Position numbers and translations under genes: made by a program
Shown here: positions 23,683 to 32,416 of the stretch, in pieces
How positions within the stretch are numbered: position 1 is the stretch's first letter
Layout of the letters: each line of letters starts with the position of its first letter
The notes under the pieces: model-generated
Databases searched by the model: none
The model's input: only the letters and a program-made list of their open reading frames with translations
Told to the model about the DNA's origin: nothing
Origin: Armatimonadota bacterium
GTDB taxonomy: Bacteria; Armatimonadota; HRBIN16
Direction: 5' to 3'
DNA: 64,000 nucleotides
Assembly: GCA_026003175.1 (NCBI GenBank)
Contig: BPGT01000002.1
Coordinates: 1,116,001-1,180,000 of the forward strand

Positions 23683-23703
23683 AAAGCTCTCACCAAGCCA
23701 TAT

Positions 23704-24969
23704 CTACATGAGCCCGGTCAGGCTGCTAACCGCCTCCTCCGGCGTTGCGACCACCTGCGCCCCGTTCGCTTTCAACCGTTCGATAATCTCCGTCGCCTGG
23801 CCGCCGGTGAAGTCGCGCTCGCGCCAGTTGCAGTCCGCCAGCAGTACTCGCTTGCCCGCTCGCTGCCCCTCTTCCACCGCCTGCAGGTTCGCGAGATTGC
23901 CGTGCCCAAACGCCACTGGCGCGATAAGTATCGCCTCCGCTTTTGCCAGCGCGTCGCGCAACAGCGCAAGGCTCTCGGGCGAAATGGGCGTAAACGGCGC
24001 CTCGGTGATGACCTCTGCCCCCAACTCCTGCGCGATTTCCTCATCGCTATCCAGCAGGTGCAATACGCCCACTGACACATACCACCCCGCTCGCGCCAGC
24101 GTGCCAATCCACGCTGCACCCGTGCCGCCACCGCATACCACATGCACTCGCCTGCCGTTGTCACCCTGTGCCTCCACATGCTGTAACGTGCGTGGCAACA
24201 CGTGCGGGCGACCAGTCGCCGGGTTTACCCGCACCCATGCGTCCAGTCCGAACACCCGCGCCAGCAGCACAGGCGTAATCACCTCCGACGGCGTGCCATC
24301 CGCCACGATTTGCCCCTGCCTTAAGACAATCAACCGGTCGCAGAACTCGGAAGCGAGATTGATGTCGTGCAACGCCGCCAGCACCGTTAACCCCTCTTCA
24401 CGGTTCAGCTGGCGCAACAGGGAGAGCGTGCCCACCTGGTGCGCTACGTCCAGGTGCGTCAACGGCTCGTCCAGAAACAGCAGGGGCGTCTCCTGCGCCA
24501 ATCCACGCGCCAGAACCACCCGCTGTCTCTCGCCGCCGCTCAGCGTGTGGAAGGCTCGCTCCGCCAGCGACAGGCTGTCCGTGCGCTCCATCGCCTGCCG
24601 GGTCGCCTGCACGTCCTCCGCACGCTCTCTGCCCCACCAGCCGATATGCGGCGCGCGACCCAGCAACACCACCTCCCATGCGGTGAAACTGAACGCCACA
24701 TCCTCGCGCTGGGGCACAAACGCCAGCTTCTGCGCCGCTTCCTTTGCGCGCATTTGGCTCAGCGGCTGTCCATCCAGCCATACTTGCCCCCTCCGCGGTT
24801 TCAGCACCCCGCTGAGCACGCGCAGCAGTGTGGACTTGCCGCTACCATTTGGACCCAGCAAGCCCACGAACTCGCCACGCGAGACACGCAGGTGAATACC
24901 CTTCAGTACGGGCAACGTGCTGTATCCTGCCCATACATCTTCCGCACGTATGATTTCTGCACTCATCAT
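23704..24969 (-). CDS. FecE/BtuD-type ABC ATPase with extra C-terminal domain
   Basis: Residues 1-255 are an iron-siderophore/cobalamin-type ATPase: Walker A GPNGSGKST, FVPQRED Q-loop, signature LSGGERQRV, Walker B LLFLDEPLTHLD and switch AALHDINLA. Residues about 280-421 form a second alpha/beta domain starting HVVCGGGTGAAWIG and containing HLLDSDEEIAQELG and VLLADCNWRERDF. Similar extensions occur on some archaeal and bacterial BtuD-like proteins, with unknown role. No permease or binding protein is next to it. MM at the start gives ATG 24969 or 24966. Confidence 0.85.
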   Translation of the reverse strand: MMSAEIIRAEDVWAGYSTLPVLKGIHLRVSRGEFVGLLGPNGSGKSTLLRVLSGVLKPRRGQVWLDGQPLSQMRAKEAAQKLAFVPQREDVAFSFTAWEVVLLGRAPHIGWWGRERAEDVQATRQAMERTDSLSLAERAFHTLSGGERQRVVLARGLAQETPLLFLDEPLTHLDVAHQVGTLSLLRQLNREEGLTVLAALHDINLASEFCDRLIVLRQGQIVADGTPSEVITPVLLARVFGLDAWVRVNPATGRPHVLPRTLQHVEAQGDNGRRVHVVCGGGTGAAWIGTLARAGWYVSVGVLHLLDSDEEIAQELGAEVITEAPFTPISPESLALLRDALAKAEAILIAPVAFGHGNLANLQAVEEGQRAGKRVLLADCNWRERDFTGGQATEIIERLKANGAQVVATPEEAVSSLTGLM

Positions 24970-25020
24970 GAATTGACAACCCGGACGTTTAGTGCTATGC
25001 TTGTCCCGGTAGTGAAACCG

Positions 25021-25123
25021 CTGCCGAACCTGCTCAGGCAGTGCGTTAAGCCCCTTTGTCGAGGGGGCTAAATCTTCTGGAGGGTCACGCCCCGTCGTCC
25101 GATGCGACGGAGTGTATTCCTCC
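25021..25123 (+). ncRNA. Structured leader upstream of the HAF/dockerin gene
   Basis: Three hairpins can be drawn in order: CTGCC with GGCAG; AGCCCC with GGGGCT; and a nested element with GGAGG at 25079-25083 pairing CCTCC at 25119-25123 around CCGTCG/CGACGG (25092-25097 with 25105-25110). It ends about 48 bases before the GTG start. The second hairpin is terminator-like but lacks a good T-run. It matches no riboswitch class I can recall. A cis-regulatory RNA is possible but unproven. Confidence 0.35.
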
Positions 25124-25171
25124 GAAGGCTATATCAAGGTACAGCCACATTAAGAAAGGAGTGACAACAAG

Positions 25172-26674
25172 GTGATTCGCCTGCAAACTCTCTACGTTTT
25201 CACTTGCGCGCTCTCCTTCGCGTTGTGCCTCTGCGCTGCCCATGCACAGTATACCATTATCGACCTGGGCGCGATTACCGCCAACGGGCAAAGCCGAGGC
25301 TACGGCATCAATAACCTCGGCGAGGTCGCCGGATGGTCGGATGGACATGCCTTCTTCTGGACGGGAGGCGTGATGATTGACCTCGGTGTGTTATCGGGCA
25401 CCGCCAGCGAAGGGCGCGATGTGAACGACCTGGGGCAGGTCGTGGGCTGGAGCGATACCGCCCAGGCGCGCCATCCCTTCATCTGGCGCGACGTGAACGG
25501 CAATTTGCGTGCCGACCCGGGCGAGATGGTAGACCTGCGTCCTATTCCCAACACATGGCAGGGGCGCGCGTACGGCATCAATAACGCCGGGCACGTTGCG
25601 GGATGGTCCGCCATCAACCCTGATGGAGTGTACCACGCCTTTCGCTGGAGCTACAACACGGGCGGCTGGTGGGATTGGTATGACCTCGGCAATATCACCA
25701 GCAATCCCGACGAAATCAGCCTCGCCAACGACATCAACAACCTGGGGCAGGTAGTGGGAGGCTCCGGCGCGGCGGGCAGTCGACGCGCCTTCCGTACACA
25801 GCCTTACGCTGCTATCAATCCGCTTACCGATGCCCTGCCTTACCTGCCCAACGGCACCACTGCCGAAGCCTTCGGCATCAATGACCGGGGGCAGGTGGTA
25901 GGCTTCTCCAACACGCGCGTGGGAACCAGCACCGTTACTCGCCCTGTGCTGTGGGAAGGTAGCAGCGTGACCGACCTGGGCACGCTGGGTGGCAACATTG
26001 GACGAGCTTACGGTATCAATAACCTGGGGCATGTGGTGGGCCACTCTTACCTGTCGGACAACGTTTCCCTGCGTGCATTCCTGTGGGTGAATGGCGTGCT
26101 TCGTGACCTCAACGACCTTCTGCCCACGAATTCCGGCTGGGTGCTCAACGAGGCGCGTGCCATCAACAACTTCGGGCAGATTACCGGCTATGGTGCGCAC
26201 AACGGCGTCACCCGTGCCTTCTTGATGACACCCACGCCCACTGTCATCACGGTGAACCTCGACGGCTATGGAGGCGACTACTCGAAACTATCTCTGCAGG
26301 TAGAAGTACGCTCCCTAACAACCGGTGAAGCCCTGCTCACGCTCAGCCCGACGTTGAACGCCGACGGTACATTCAACCTTATCCTCACGCCCACCACATA
26401 TACACTCGCTCTCAAAGCAGACCGCTCTCTGCGTCGCGTGCTGACGGGCATCACTCTGCCTGCAGGTACACTAATGGTGAACCTCGTTAACGGCGACGCC
26501 GACGGCGACAACGAGGTGAGCCTGTTTGACTTCGGGAAGCTGGTGGGTGCGTTTGGCAAAATAGAGGGAGAACCGGGCTTCGAACCCACCGCCGACTTCG
26601 ACGGCGACGGTGAAGTTAGCCTGTTCGACTTCGGTATCCTCGTGCGCAATTTCGGGCAAGTCGGGGACGAGTAA
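25172..26674 (+). CDS. Secreted HAF-repeat protein with C-terminal dockerin-like module
   Basis: The 500-residue product has a signal peptide (residues 1-25, ending in CAAHA). HAF-type repeats follow, each with GINNLGEVAGWS-like cores (about 8 copies between residues 30 and 350). A beta-sandwich region occupies about 355-430. The end has two calcium-loop segments (NGDADGDNEVSLFDFGKLV and DFDGDGEVSLFDFGILV), like dockerin type I. The start is GTG 25172 with AAGGAG about a dozen bases upstream. HAF proteins are extracellular with no defined activity; dockerin-like ends usually dock a protein to cohesins. No cohesin is in the window. Confidence 0.85.
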   Translation: MIRLQTLYVFTCALSFALCLCAAHAQYTIIDLGAITANGQSRGYGINNLGEVAGWSDGHAFFWTGGVMIDLGVLSGTASEGRDVNDLGQVVGWSDTAQARHPFIWRDVNGNLRADPGEMVDLRPIPNTWQGRAYGINNAGHVAGWSAINPDGVYHAFRWSYNTGGWWDWYDLGNITSNPDEISLANDINNLGQVVGGSGAAGSRRAFRTQPYAAINPLTDALPYLPNGTTAEAFGINDRGQVVGFSNTRVGTSTVTRPVLWEGSSVTDLGTLGGNIGRAYGINNLGHVVGHSYLSDNVSLRAFLWVNGVLRDLNDLLPTNSGWVLNEARAINNFGQITGYGAHNGVTRAFLMTPTPTVITVNLDGYGGDYSKLSLQVEVRSLTTGEALLTLSPTLNADGTFNLILTPTTYTLALKADRSLRRVLTGITLPAGTLMVNLVNGDADGDNEVSLFDFGKLVGAFGKIEGEPGFEPTADFDGDGEVSLFDFGILVRNFGQVGDE

Positions 26675-26902
26675 CAGCACCTTCGCTCTCCAGTGCCACC
26701 TGACCACCCCGTCTGCAGAGAGGTACTTGCCCCTCTCTGTCCCTCTCACAGGCGGGGAGAAGAGACGTCTTCCCCCCTGCTTGCGGATCTACAGGGGGGA
26801 GGCTAACAGCTCGGTAGAAGCCTTGCCCCCGTGTGGATGTGGGTTTAGCCTGCAAACTGCCCTGTCCCCCTTTCTCAAGACGCACTCATCCTGAACATAG
26901 GG

Positions 26903-26908
26903 TATACT
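26903..26908 (+). promoter_or_regulatory. Promoter -10 close to the metH start
   Basis: TATACT lies only 10 bases before ATG 26919 and there is no Shine-Dalgarno sequence in between. Transcription would start at or within a few bases of the ATG, giving a leaderless message. No clear -35 is visible. Confidence 0.35.
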
Positions 26909-26918
26909 ACAATCAGCC

Positions 26919-29441
26919 ATGAGCGACATTCTAAGAGTAGCCAGAGAACGAGTACTCTTTTTTGACGGGGCGATGGGCACGCAAATCCAGTCCCTGCACC
27001 TGACGGCAGATGACTTCGAGGGGCTGGAAGGCTGCAACGAGGTGCTCAACGCCACGCGGCCCCATCTTATTGCCCAGATTCACGCGCGCTACTTCGAAGC
27101 GGGCGCGGACATCGTGGAGACCAACACCTTCGGCGCGAACGCGATGAATCTGGGCGAATACGGTATCGCGCATCGTGTGTACGAGCTGAGCCTCAAAGGG
27201 GCGCAACTCGCACGAGAGGTTGCTCACTCCTTCACTACACCGGATAGACCGCGTTTCGTAGCGGGCTCGCTCGGTCCGGGTACCAAACTGCCCACGCTGG
27301 AACACATCACCTTTGACGAACTGGAAGCCACTTATACCGAGCAGGCGCGCGGATTATTGGACGGCGGGGTGGACCTGCTGTTGATTGAAACCGTGCAGGA
27401 TTTGCTTCAGGCAAAGGCGGCGATCAACGGCTGTCGCCACGCCATGCACGCCGCCGGGCGCATTGTGCCCATCTTTGTACAGGTGACGATGGAGACCACT
27501 GGCACCATGCTGCTGGGCAGTGAAATAGGCGCAGCGTTGACCACCCTGCTGGCGTTTCCCGACGTGGCGGCTATCGGCATGAACTGCGCCACCGGTCCCG
27601 AGCAGATGGTGGAGCATGTGCGGTATCTACACCACCACTCACCGCGCCTTATCAGCGTCCAGCCCAACGCCGGCTTGCCCGAACTGCGCGACGGCAAGAC
27701 CTTTTACCCGTTGACTCCTGAAGAGCTGGCCACTTACCACAAACAGTTTGTGGAGGAGTTCGGCGCGAATTTTGTGGGTGGTTGCTGCGGCACCACGCCG
27801 GAACACATCCGCAGGGTGGTGGAAGCGGTTGGCTTCCGCGAGCCTGCCTTACGCAACCCGGAGGTGGTCCCCGCCTGTTCCAGCCTGTACCAGTCCGTGC
27901 CTTACGAGCAGGAGAACTCCTTCCTGATAGTGGGTGAGCGACTCAACGCCAATGGCTCCAAACAGTTCCGTGAGCTGCTTCTGGCGGAAAACTACGACGA
28001 CATGGTGCAAATGGCGCGCGAGCAAGCCGCCGAAGGCGCGAACGTGCTAGATGTGTGTGTGGACTATGTGGGGCGCGACGGCGTGCACGACATGACCGAG
28101 GTGGTTCGCCGGTTGGCGACGCAGAGCACCCTGCCCCTGATGATAGACTCCACCGAGCCACCCGTCATTGAAGCCGCGCTGAAACGGCTGGGAGGCAAGT
28201 GCATCGTCAACTCGGTGAACTTCGAGGACGGTGGCAAAAGGCTACATCAAGTACTGCCGATGTGTCGCAAGTACGGTGCGGCGGTGGTGGCGCTGGCGAT
28301 AGACGAGGAGGGACAGGCACGTACCACCGAATGGAAGCTGCGCGTGGCGCAAAGGCTGGTGAAGGTCATCACGGAGGATTACGGCATCCCCCCTGAAGAT
28401 ATCTTCTTCGACGCGCTTACCTTCCCGCTCGGTTCAGGGGCAGAAGAGCTGCGACGCGATGGCATTGCCACCATCGAAGCTATTCGACAGTTCAAGCAGG
28501 AGTTTGCGCAGTGTCACACTATCCTGGGGGTCAGTAACGTCTCGTTCGGACTAAAGCCCGCCGCGCGTCATGTGCTCAACTCGGTCTTCCTGCATTACTG
28601 TCTGGAGGCGGGGCTGGATGCTGCAATTGTCCACCCTTCCAGGATCTTGCCCCTGCACCGCATTCCCGAAGAACAGCGCGAGGTCGCCAGACAACTGATT
28701 TTCGACGAACGGCGCGACGGCTACGACCCGCTGGCGGAGTTTATGAAACTTTTCGAGAAGGCGGGGAGCACTACCAAACGTGAGGACGACTGGCAATCGC
28801 TGCCTGTGGAAGAGCGTTTGAAACGCGCTATCATTGAGGGCAGACGCAATGGGCTGGAGCAGTCGCTGGACGAGGCGCTGAAAAGCCATCGCCCACTGGA
28901 CATCATTAACAACATCCTGCTGGAAGGGATGAAGGTAGTAGGCGACCTGTTCGGCAAAGGTGAGATGCAGCTGCCCTTCGTGCTACAGTCAGCGGAGGTA
29001 ATGAAAGCAGCGGTGAACTACCTCACCCCCTTCATGGAGCGCACGGAAGATGTGCAGAAGGGAACCATCGTGCTGGCCACGGTAGCGGGCGATGTGCACG
29101 ATATCGGCAAAAATCTGGTAGACATTATCCTCTCCAACAACGGCTATCGTGTGGTGAACCTGGGCATCAAGGTTCCCATAGATCGCATCCTGGAAGCAGC
29201 GGACGAGTACCGCGCAGACGCTATCGGCATGAGCGGGTTGCTGGTCAAGTCAACGATAGTGATGCGCGAGAATCTGGAAGAGATGAACCGTCGCGGCAAG
29301 TGGTATTACCCTGTGTTGCTGGGTGGCGCAGCCCTCACCCGACGCTATGTGGAGGAAGACCTGCGCCGTATCTACAAAGGGCGCGTATTCTACGGACAGG
29401 ACGCCTTCGAGGGGGCTGGTCATTATGGAGCATTTGTGTAA
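26919..29441 (+). CDS. metH: Cobalamin-dependent methionine synthase, main part
   Basis: The frame encodes 840 residues: the homocysteine methyltransferase domain (1-300, zinc ligands Cys223 in GMNCATGP and Cys289/290 in GGCCGTTP), then the methyltetrahydrofolate-binding domain (about 330-590). The cobalamin cap domain (about 630-710) and the B12-binding domain (DVHDIGKN, ligand His727) follow. It moves a methyl group from methyltetrahydrofolate to homocysteine. The frame ends at 29441 in a non-homologous tail after GQDAFEG, and the missing reactivation domain is encoded in the next frame. The switch point is the run of five G at 29411-29415; four G would join both parts. Confidence 0.94.
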   Translation: MSDILRVARERVLFFDGAMGTQIQSLHLTADDFEGLEGCNEVLNATRPHLIAQIHARYFEAGADIVETNTFGANAMNLGEYGIAHRVYELSLKGAQLAREVAHSFTTPDRPRFVAGSLGPGTKLPTLEHITFDELEATYTEQARGLLDGGVDLLLIETVQDLLQAKAAINGCRHAMHAAGRIVPIFVQVTMETTGTMLLGSEIGAALTTLLAFPDVAAIGMNCATGPEQMVEHVRYLHHHSPRLISVQPNAGLPELRDGKTFYPLTPEELATYHKQFVEEFGANFVGGCCGTTPEHIRRVVEAVGFREPALRNPEVVPACSSLYQSVPYEQENSFLIVGERLNANGSKQFRELLLAENYDDMVQMAREQAAEGANVLDVCVDYVGRDGVHDMTEVVRRLATQSTLPLMIDSTEPPVIEAALKRLGGKCIVNSVNFEDGGKRLHQVLPMCRKYGAAVVALAIDEEGQARTTEWKLRVAQRLVKVITEDYGIPPEDIFFDALTFPLGSGAEELRRDGIATIEAIRQFKQEFAQCHTILGVSNVSFGLKPAARHVLNSVFLHYCLEAGLDAAIVHPSRILPLHRIPEEQREVARQLIFDERRDGYDPLAEFMKLFEKAGSTTKREDDWQSLPVEERLKRAIIEGRRNGLEQSLDEALKSHRPLDIINNILLEGMKVVGDLFGKGEMQLPFVLQSAEVMKAAVNYLTPFMERTEDVQKGTIVLATVAGDVHDIGKNLVDIILSNNGYRVVNLGIKVPIDRILEAADEYRADAIGMSGLLVKSTIVMRENLEEMNRRGKWYYPVLLGGAALTRRYVEEDLRRIYKGRVFYGQDAFEGAGHYGAFV

Positions 29442-30372
29442 CCCGGAGAAGCCCCTGGAGACGGCTACCCTGCCTATCGCTCCGCCGCGTCCCAAACTGC
29501 CAGAGCCTTTAGAGGTAGAAGAATCACCTGCGGTAGCAGCTGGCACGGTGCGTAGTAACGCACGTACCGACGTGCCTATCCCCACCCCACCCTTCATCGG
29601 CACGCGCGTGGTGGAAGATATTCCGCTGGACGAGATATATCCCTACATCAACGAGGTCGCCCTGTTTCGTGGGCAGTGGCAGTTTCGCCGGGGCAAGATG
29701 AGCAACGAACAGTTCAACCGCTTTCTGGAGGAACATGTGCGTCCCATCTACGAACGATGGAAACAGCGCGCGAAAGAGGAAGAACTGCTGCAGCCGAAGG
29801 TCGTCTATGGTTATTTCTGGGCAAACTCCGACGGCGACGACCTCATCATCTATCGCGAGGATGGCGAAACGGAATGGTTGCGCTTCACTTTCCCTCGCCA
29901 GCCCTCACCTCCGCACAAGTGCATCTCCGATTTCTTCCGCCCGGTGCAAAGCGGCGAGCGCGACGTAGTTGCGTTTCACCTCGTCACGATGGGACCTCGA
30001 GTGAGCGAAGTAGAACGTGAACTGTTTGCTAAACACCAGTATCAGGACTACCTCTATCTGCATGGATTGGGAGTGGAAGCTACCGAAGCGCTGGCAGAGT
30101 ACTGGCACAAGCGCATCCGCGAGGAGCTGGGCATCGCCGACGAGGACGCGAAGGAGATAAGGCTACTCTTTTCGCTGAAGTATCGAGGCTGTCGCTATTC
30201 GTTCGGCTATCCCGCCTGCCCCAATCTGGAGGACCAGGCGAAGCTGTTTGAGTTACTGCATCCCGAACGCATCGGCGTAACGCTTACAGAGGAGTACCAG
30301 CTGGTTCCCGAACAAAGTACCTCGGCGATTATCGTACATCACCCCGACGCGAAGTACTTCAACATACGGTAG
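29425..30372 (+). CDS. metH: MetH reactivation domain, out of frame with the main part
   Basis: From ATG 29425 the frame encodes 315 residues that continue MetH directly (VIMEHLCNPEKP). A Pro-rich linker follows, then the B12-dependent methionine synthase activation domain: PPFIGTRVVEDIPLDEI, VYGYFWANSDGDDLIIY, GCRYSFGYPACPNLEDQ. This domain remethylates the oxidised cofactor using SAM. The frame is also open to 29323 inside the upstream part. Either the genome carries a real +1 G mutation or separate subunit, or the sequence has an extra G. An internal restart at 29425 coupled to the 29441 stop is possible but unlikely for this family. Confidence 0.88.
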   Translation: MEHLCNPEKPLETATLPIAPPRPKLPEPLEVEESPAVAAGTVRSNARTDVPIPTPPFIGTRVVEDIPLDEIYPYINEVALFRGQWQFRRGKMSNEQFNRFLEEHVRPIYERWKQRAKEEELLQPKVVYGYFWANSDGDDLIIYREDGETEWLRFTFPRQPSPPHKCISDFFRPVQSGERDVVAFHLVTMGPRVSEVERELFAKHQYQDYLYLHGLGVEATEALAEYWHKRIREELGIADEDAKEIRLLFSLKYRGCRYSFGYPACPNLEDQAKLFELLHPERIGVTLTEEYQLVPEQSTSAIIVHHPDAKYFNIR

Positions 30373-30708
30373 CGCAATTCCCTACTCTTCTGGGGGGATA
30401 GCCCTCAGTGAGACGCGTCGAGCCCTGCAGTGTAGCCGCCGCCCCGCCTATCAGGATGTACCGCCAAAAGCACGTATTGACCACCCTGTGCAGCCGAGGG
30501 TCTTGCCTGTGAAACGCCGCTGATAACATCCCTTGCTGCTGCCTGGATAGCAGTAGCAGGAGCAATCCGCCTCATCGCGAAAACAAAGCCCTGCGGACGG
30601 CTCTTATACGAATAGTTTTATTGCGGGAGATGTCACCCCAGACAGCATACTATCAGCGCATCTCGCGTGGGGAAAATTCAGAAATTAGGCTGGTAGGAGG
30701 CGAGAGCG
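30373..30708. other. Intergenic stretch with nothing recognised
   Basis: This 336-base stretch lies between metH and the next gene. It contains an AGGAGG ribosome site at its right end for the following gene, but I see no RNA gene, clear promoter or conserved coding frame. A short minus-strand frame here has no ribosome site or family resemblance. Confidence 0.5.
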
Positions 30709-32070
30709 ATGCGAAACGAGATGTGGGAGATAGACTCGTACTGGGAACTGTTCGTGGACGGTGCAGTGATAGAGAGCCTCGAGGGGCAGGCACGATTGCA
30801 GCTGCACCATCCGGTGCCACAGGAGGTGGTGCTGGAGTGCGACCGACCATGGGAAGGCAACACCAGCGGTTACTTCAGCGTATTGCAAGATGGCAACTCC
30901 TTCAGGATGTACTATCGCGGTTCGGGCTTTGACAAGCGCAAACAGAAAGTCCCCCATGGTGAGGTAACCTGCATGGCAGAGAGTAATGACGGTGTCCACT
31001 GGAGTCGCCCCAACCTCGGACTGTTTGAGTTTGGTGGTTCGAAGCGCAACAATATCGTATGGATAGGCGAGGAGAGCCATGACTTCGCGCCCTTCGTAGA
31101 TACCAACCCTCGCTGCGATGCCCGTGCAAGATACAAAGCATTGGGGCGCAGCCAGGACGGGCTGATAGCGTTCGAATCGCCCGATGGTATCCGCTGGCGA
31201 CGCATGCAAGACAAACCGGTGATCACGAAAGGAGCTTTCGACTCGCTGAACGTTGCCTTCTGGGACGAGGTGCTGGGTAAGTACCGCGACTATCATCGTG
31301 GTTTTCGGGACGGCTATCGCGACGTGATGACCTGCGAATCCGATGATTTTCTCCACTGGACGAAACCGCGCTGGCTGGACTGGGGTGATGCACCACGTGA
31401 GCACCTGTATACCAACGCCATCCGCCCCTATTTTCGTAACCCTCGCATCCTGCTGGGCTTTCCCATGCGATTCGTGCCCGACCGTGCCAAAGTGCCTGAA
31501 GACCCCTACCCCGCCCTGTGCGATAATGTGTTGATTGTTAGTCGGGACGGATTGCATTTCAAAAGGTGGCTGGAGGCGTTCCAGCGTCCCGGTCCGCAGC
31601 GTGAGCGATGGGTGAACCGCAACAATATGCCCGCCTGGGGGCTACTGGTGACGCGCTCTGCGCTGCCCGGCTGTCCCGACGAGATTTCGTTCTACTCGGT
31701 GGAAGGCTATTATCTACCCAACCAGACTGCGCGCGTGCGACGGTTCACCCTGAGGATAGACGGCTTCGTGTCGGTAAACGCACCATATTCTGGCGGCGAG
31801 GTGCTGACGAAACCCCTGACGCTGCAGGGTGATAGACTACAAATCAACTACTCCACCTCTGCGGTCGGCAGTGTCAAGGTGGAGGTAACGGACCCGCGGG
31901 GCAACCCGATTAGAGGCTTCGCTGCCCCCGACTGTGTGGAGATGTATGGTGATGAAGTAGGGGCAGATGTACGCTGGAAGGCTGGCGATATCCGCTCCCT
32001 GCGTGGCAAACCGGTGCGCCTGCGTTTCCTGCTGCGAGATGCCGACCTGTATGCTTTCCGATGCGCGTAG
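30709..32070 (+). CDS. Beta-propeller glycosidase-like protein
   Basis: The 453-residue protein has an AGGAGG site eight bases before ATG 30709 and no signal peptide. Repeated short motifs suit a five-bladed propeller of the GH32/GH43/GH68 type: YFSVLQDGNSFRMYYRG, CMAESNDGVHWSRPNLGLFE, FESPDGIRWRRM and CESDDFLHWTKP. A C-terminal beta-sandwich follows from about residue 365. Proteins of this kind are frequent in planctomycetes and related saprophytes, mostly without assigned substrate. A catalytic triad cannot be fixed with confidence. Confidence 0.65.
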   Translation: MRNEMWEIDSYWELFVDGAVIESLEGQARLQLHHPVPQEVVLECDRPWEGNTSGYFSVLQDGNSFRMYYRGSGFDKRKQKVPHGEVTCMAESNDGVHWSRPNLGLFEFGGSKRNNIVWIGEESHDFAPFVDTNPRCDARARYKALGRSQDGLIAFESPDGIRWRRMQDKPVITKGAFDSLNVAFWDEVLGKYRDYHRGFRDGYRDVMTCESDDFLHWTKPRWLDWGDAPREHLYTNAIRPYFRNPRILLGFPMRFVPDRAKVPEDPYPALCDNVLIVSRDGLHFKRWLEAFQRPGPQRERWVNRNNMPAWGLLVTRSALPGCPDEISFYSVEGYYLPNQTARVRRFTLRIDGFVSVNAPYSGGEVLTKPLTLQGDRLQINYSTSAVGSVKVEVTDPRGNPIRGFAAPDCVEMYGDEVGADVRWKAGDIRSLRGKPVRLRFLLRDADLYAFRCA

Positions 32071-32416
32071 CGGGACGCGCTATAAGTCTGTCAAGCGTCA
32101 TCACTGGCTATCCCATGTGGAGGGCAGGCTCCCGCCGATCCGTTGGTATCCGAACCTAACCCCCTGCCCCCCTTCCCTGCGAGGGAAGGGGGAACCACGA
32201 TTGCCCCTCTCCTCATAGGAGAGGGGGACGGGGGTGAGGTTGGTCTGGCGCAGGAGATGGCTTCGCCACTCGCAAGGGCACTTGGGGTGTGCGAGAAAAG
32301 ACTTTTGGCAAGATGGATGCTTGACAGACTAATAGACCGGTCACAAATGGAGGTCAGAAAGTAGCGTAGAGGAGCGAAACAGGAGGGCTTTACTCGCCTT
32401 TTAGAGCCGTAACCAC
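32071..32416. other. Intergenic stretch carrying two palindromic repeats
   Basis: This 346-base gap separates the convergent glycosidase-like and DUF2339 genes. Its centre is taken up by the two GC-rich hairpins listed separately; the rest shows no gene. Confidence 0.6.
32168..32226. repeat. Two adjacent GC-rich palindromes
   Basis: The first has 11-base perfect arms (CCCCCTTCCCT at 32168-32178 and its complement at 32182-32192, loop GCG). The second has 10-base arms (32204-32213 with 32217-32226, loop CAT). The first shares its arms with the palindrome at 43530-43556, so this is a dispersed REP-like family. Confidence 0.75.

Noticed and set aside
24970-25170. Cobalamin riboswitch upstream of the BtuD-like ATPase
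   Set aside because: No B12 box or matching core is visible on the minus strand; the helices there fit a plus-strand leader better.
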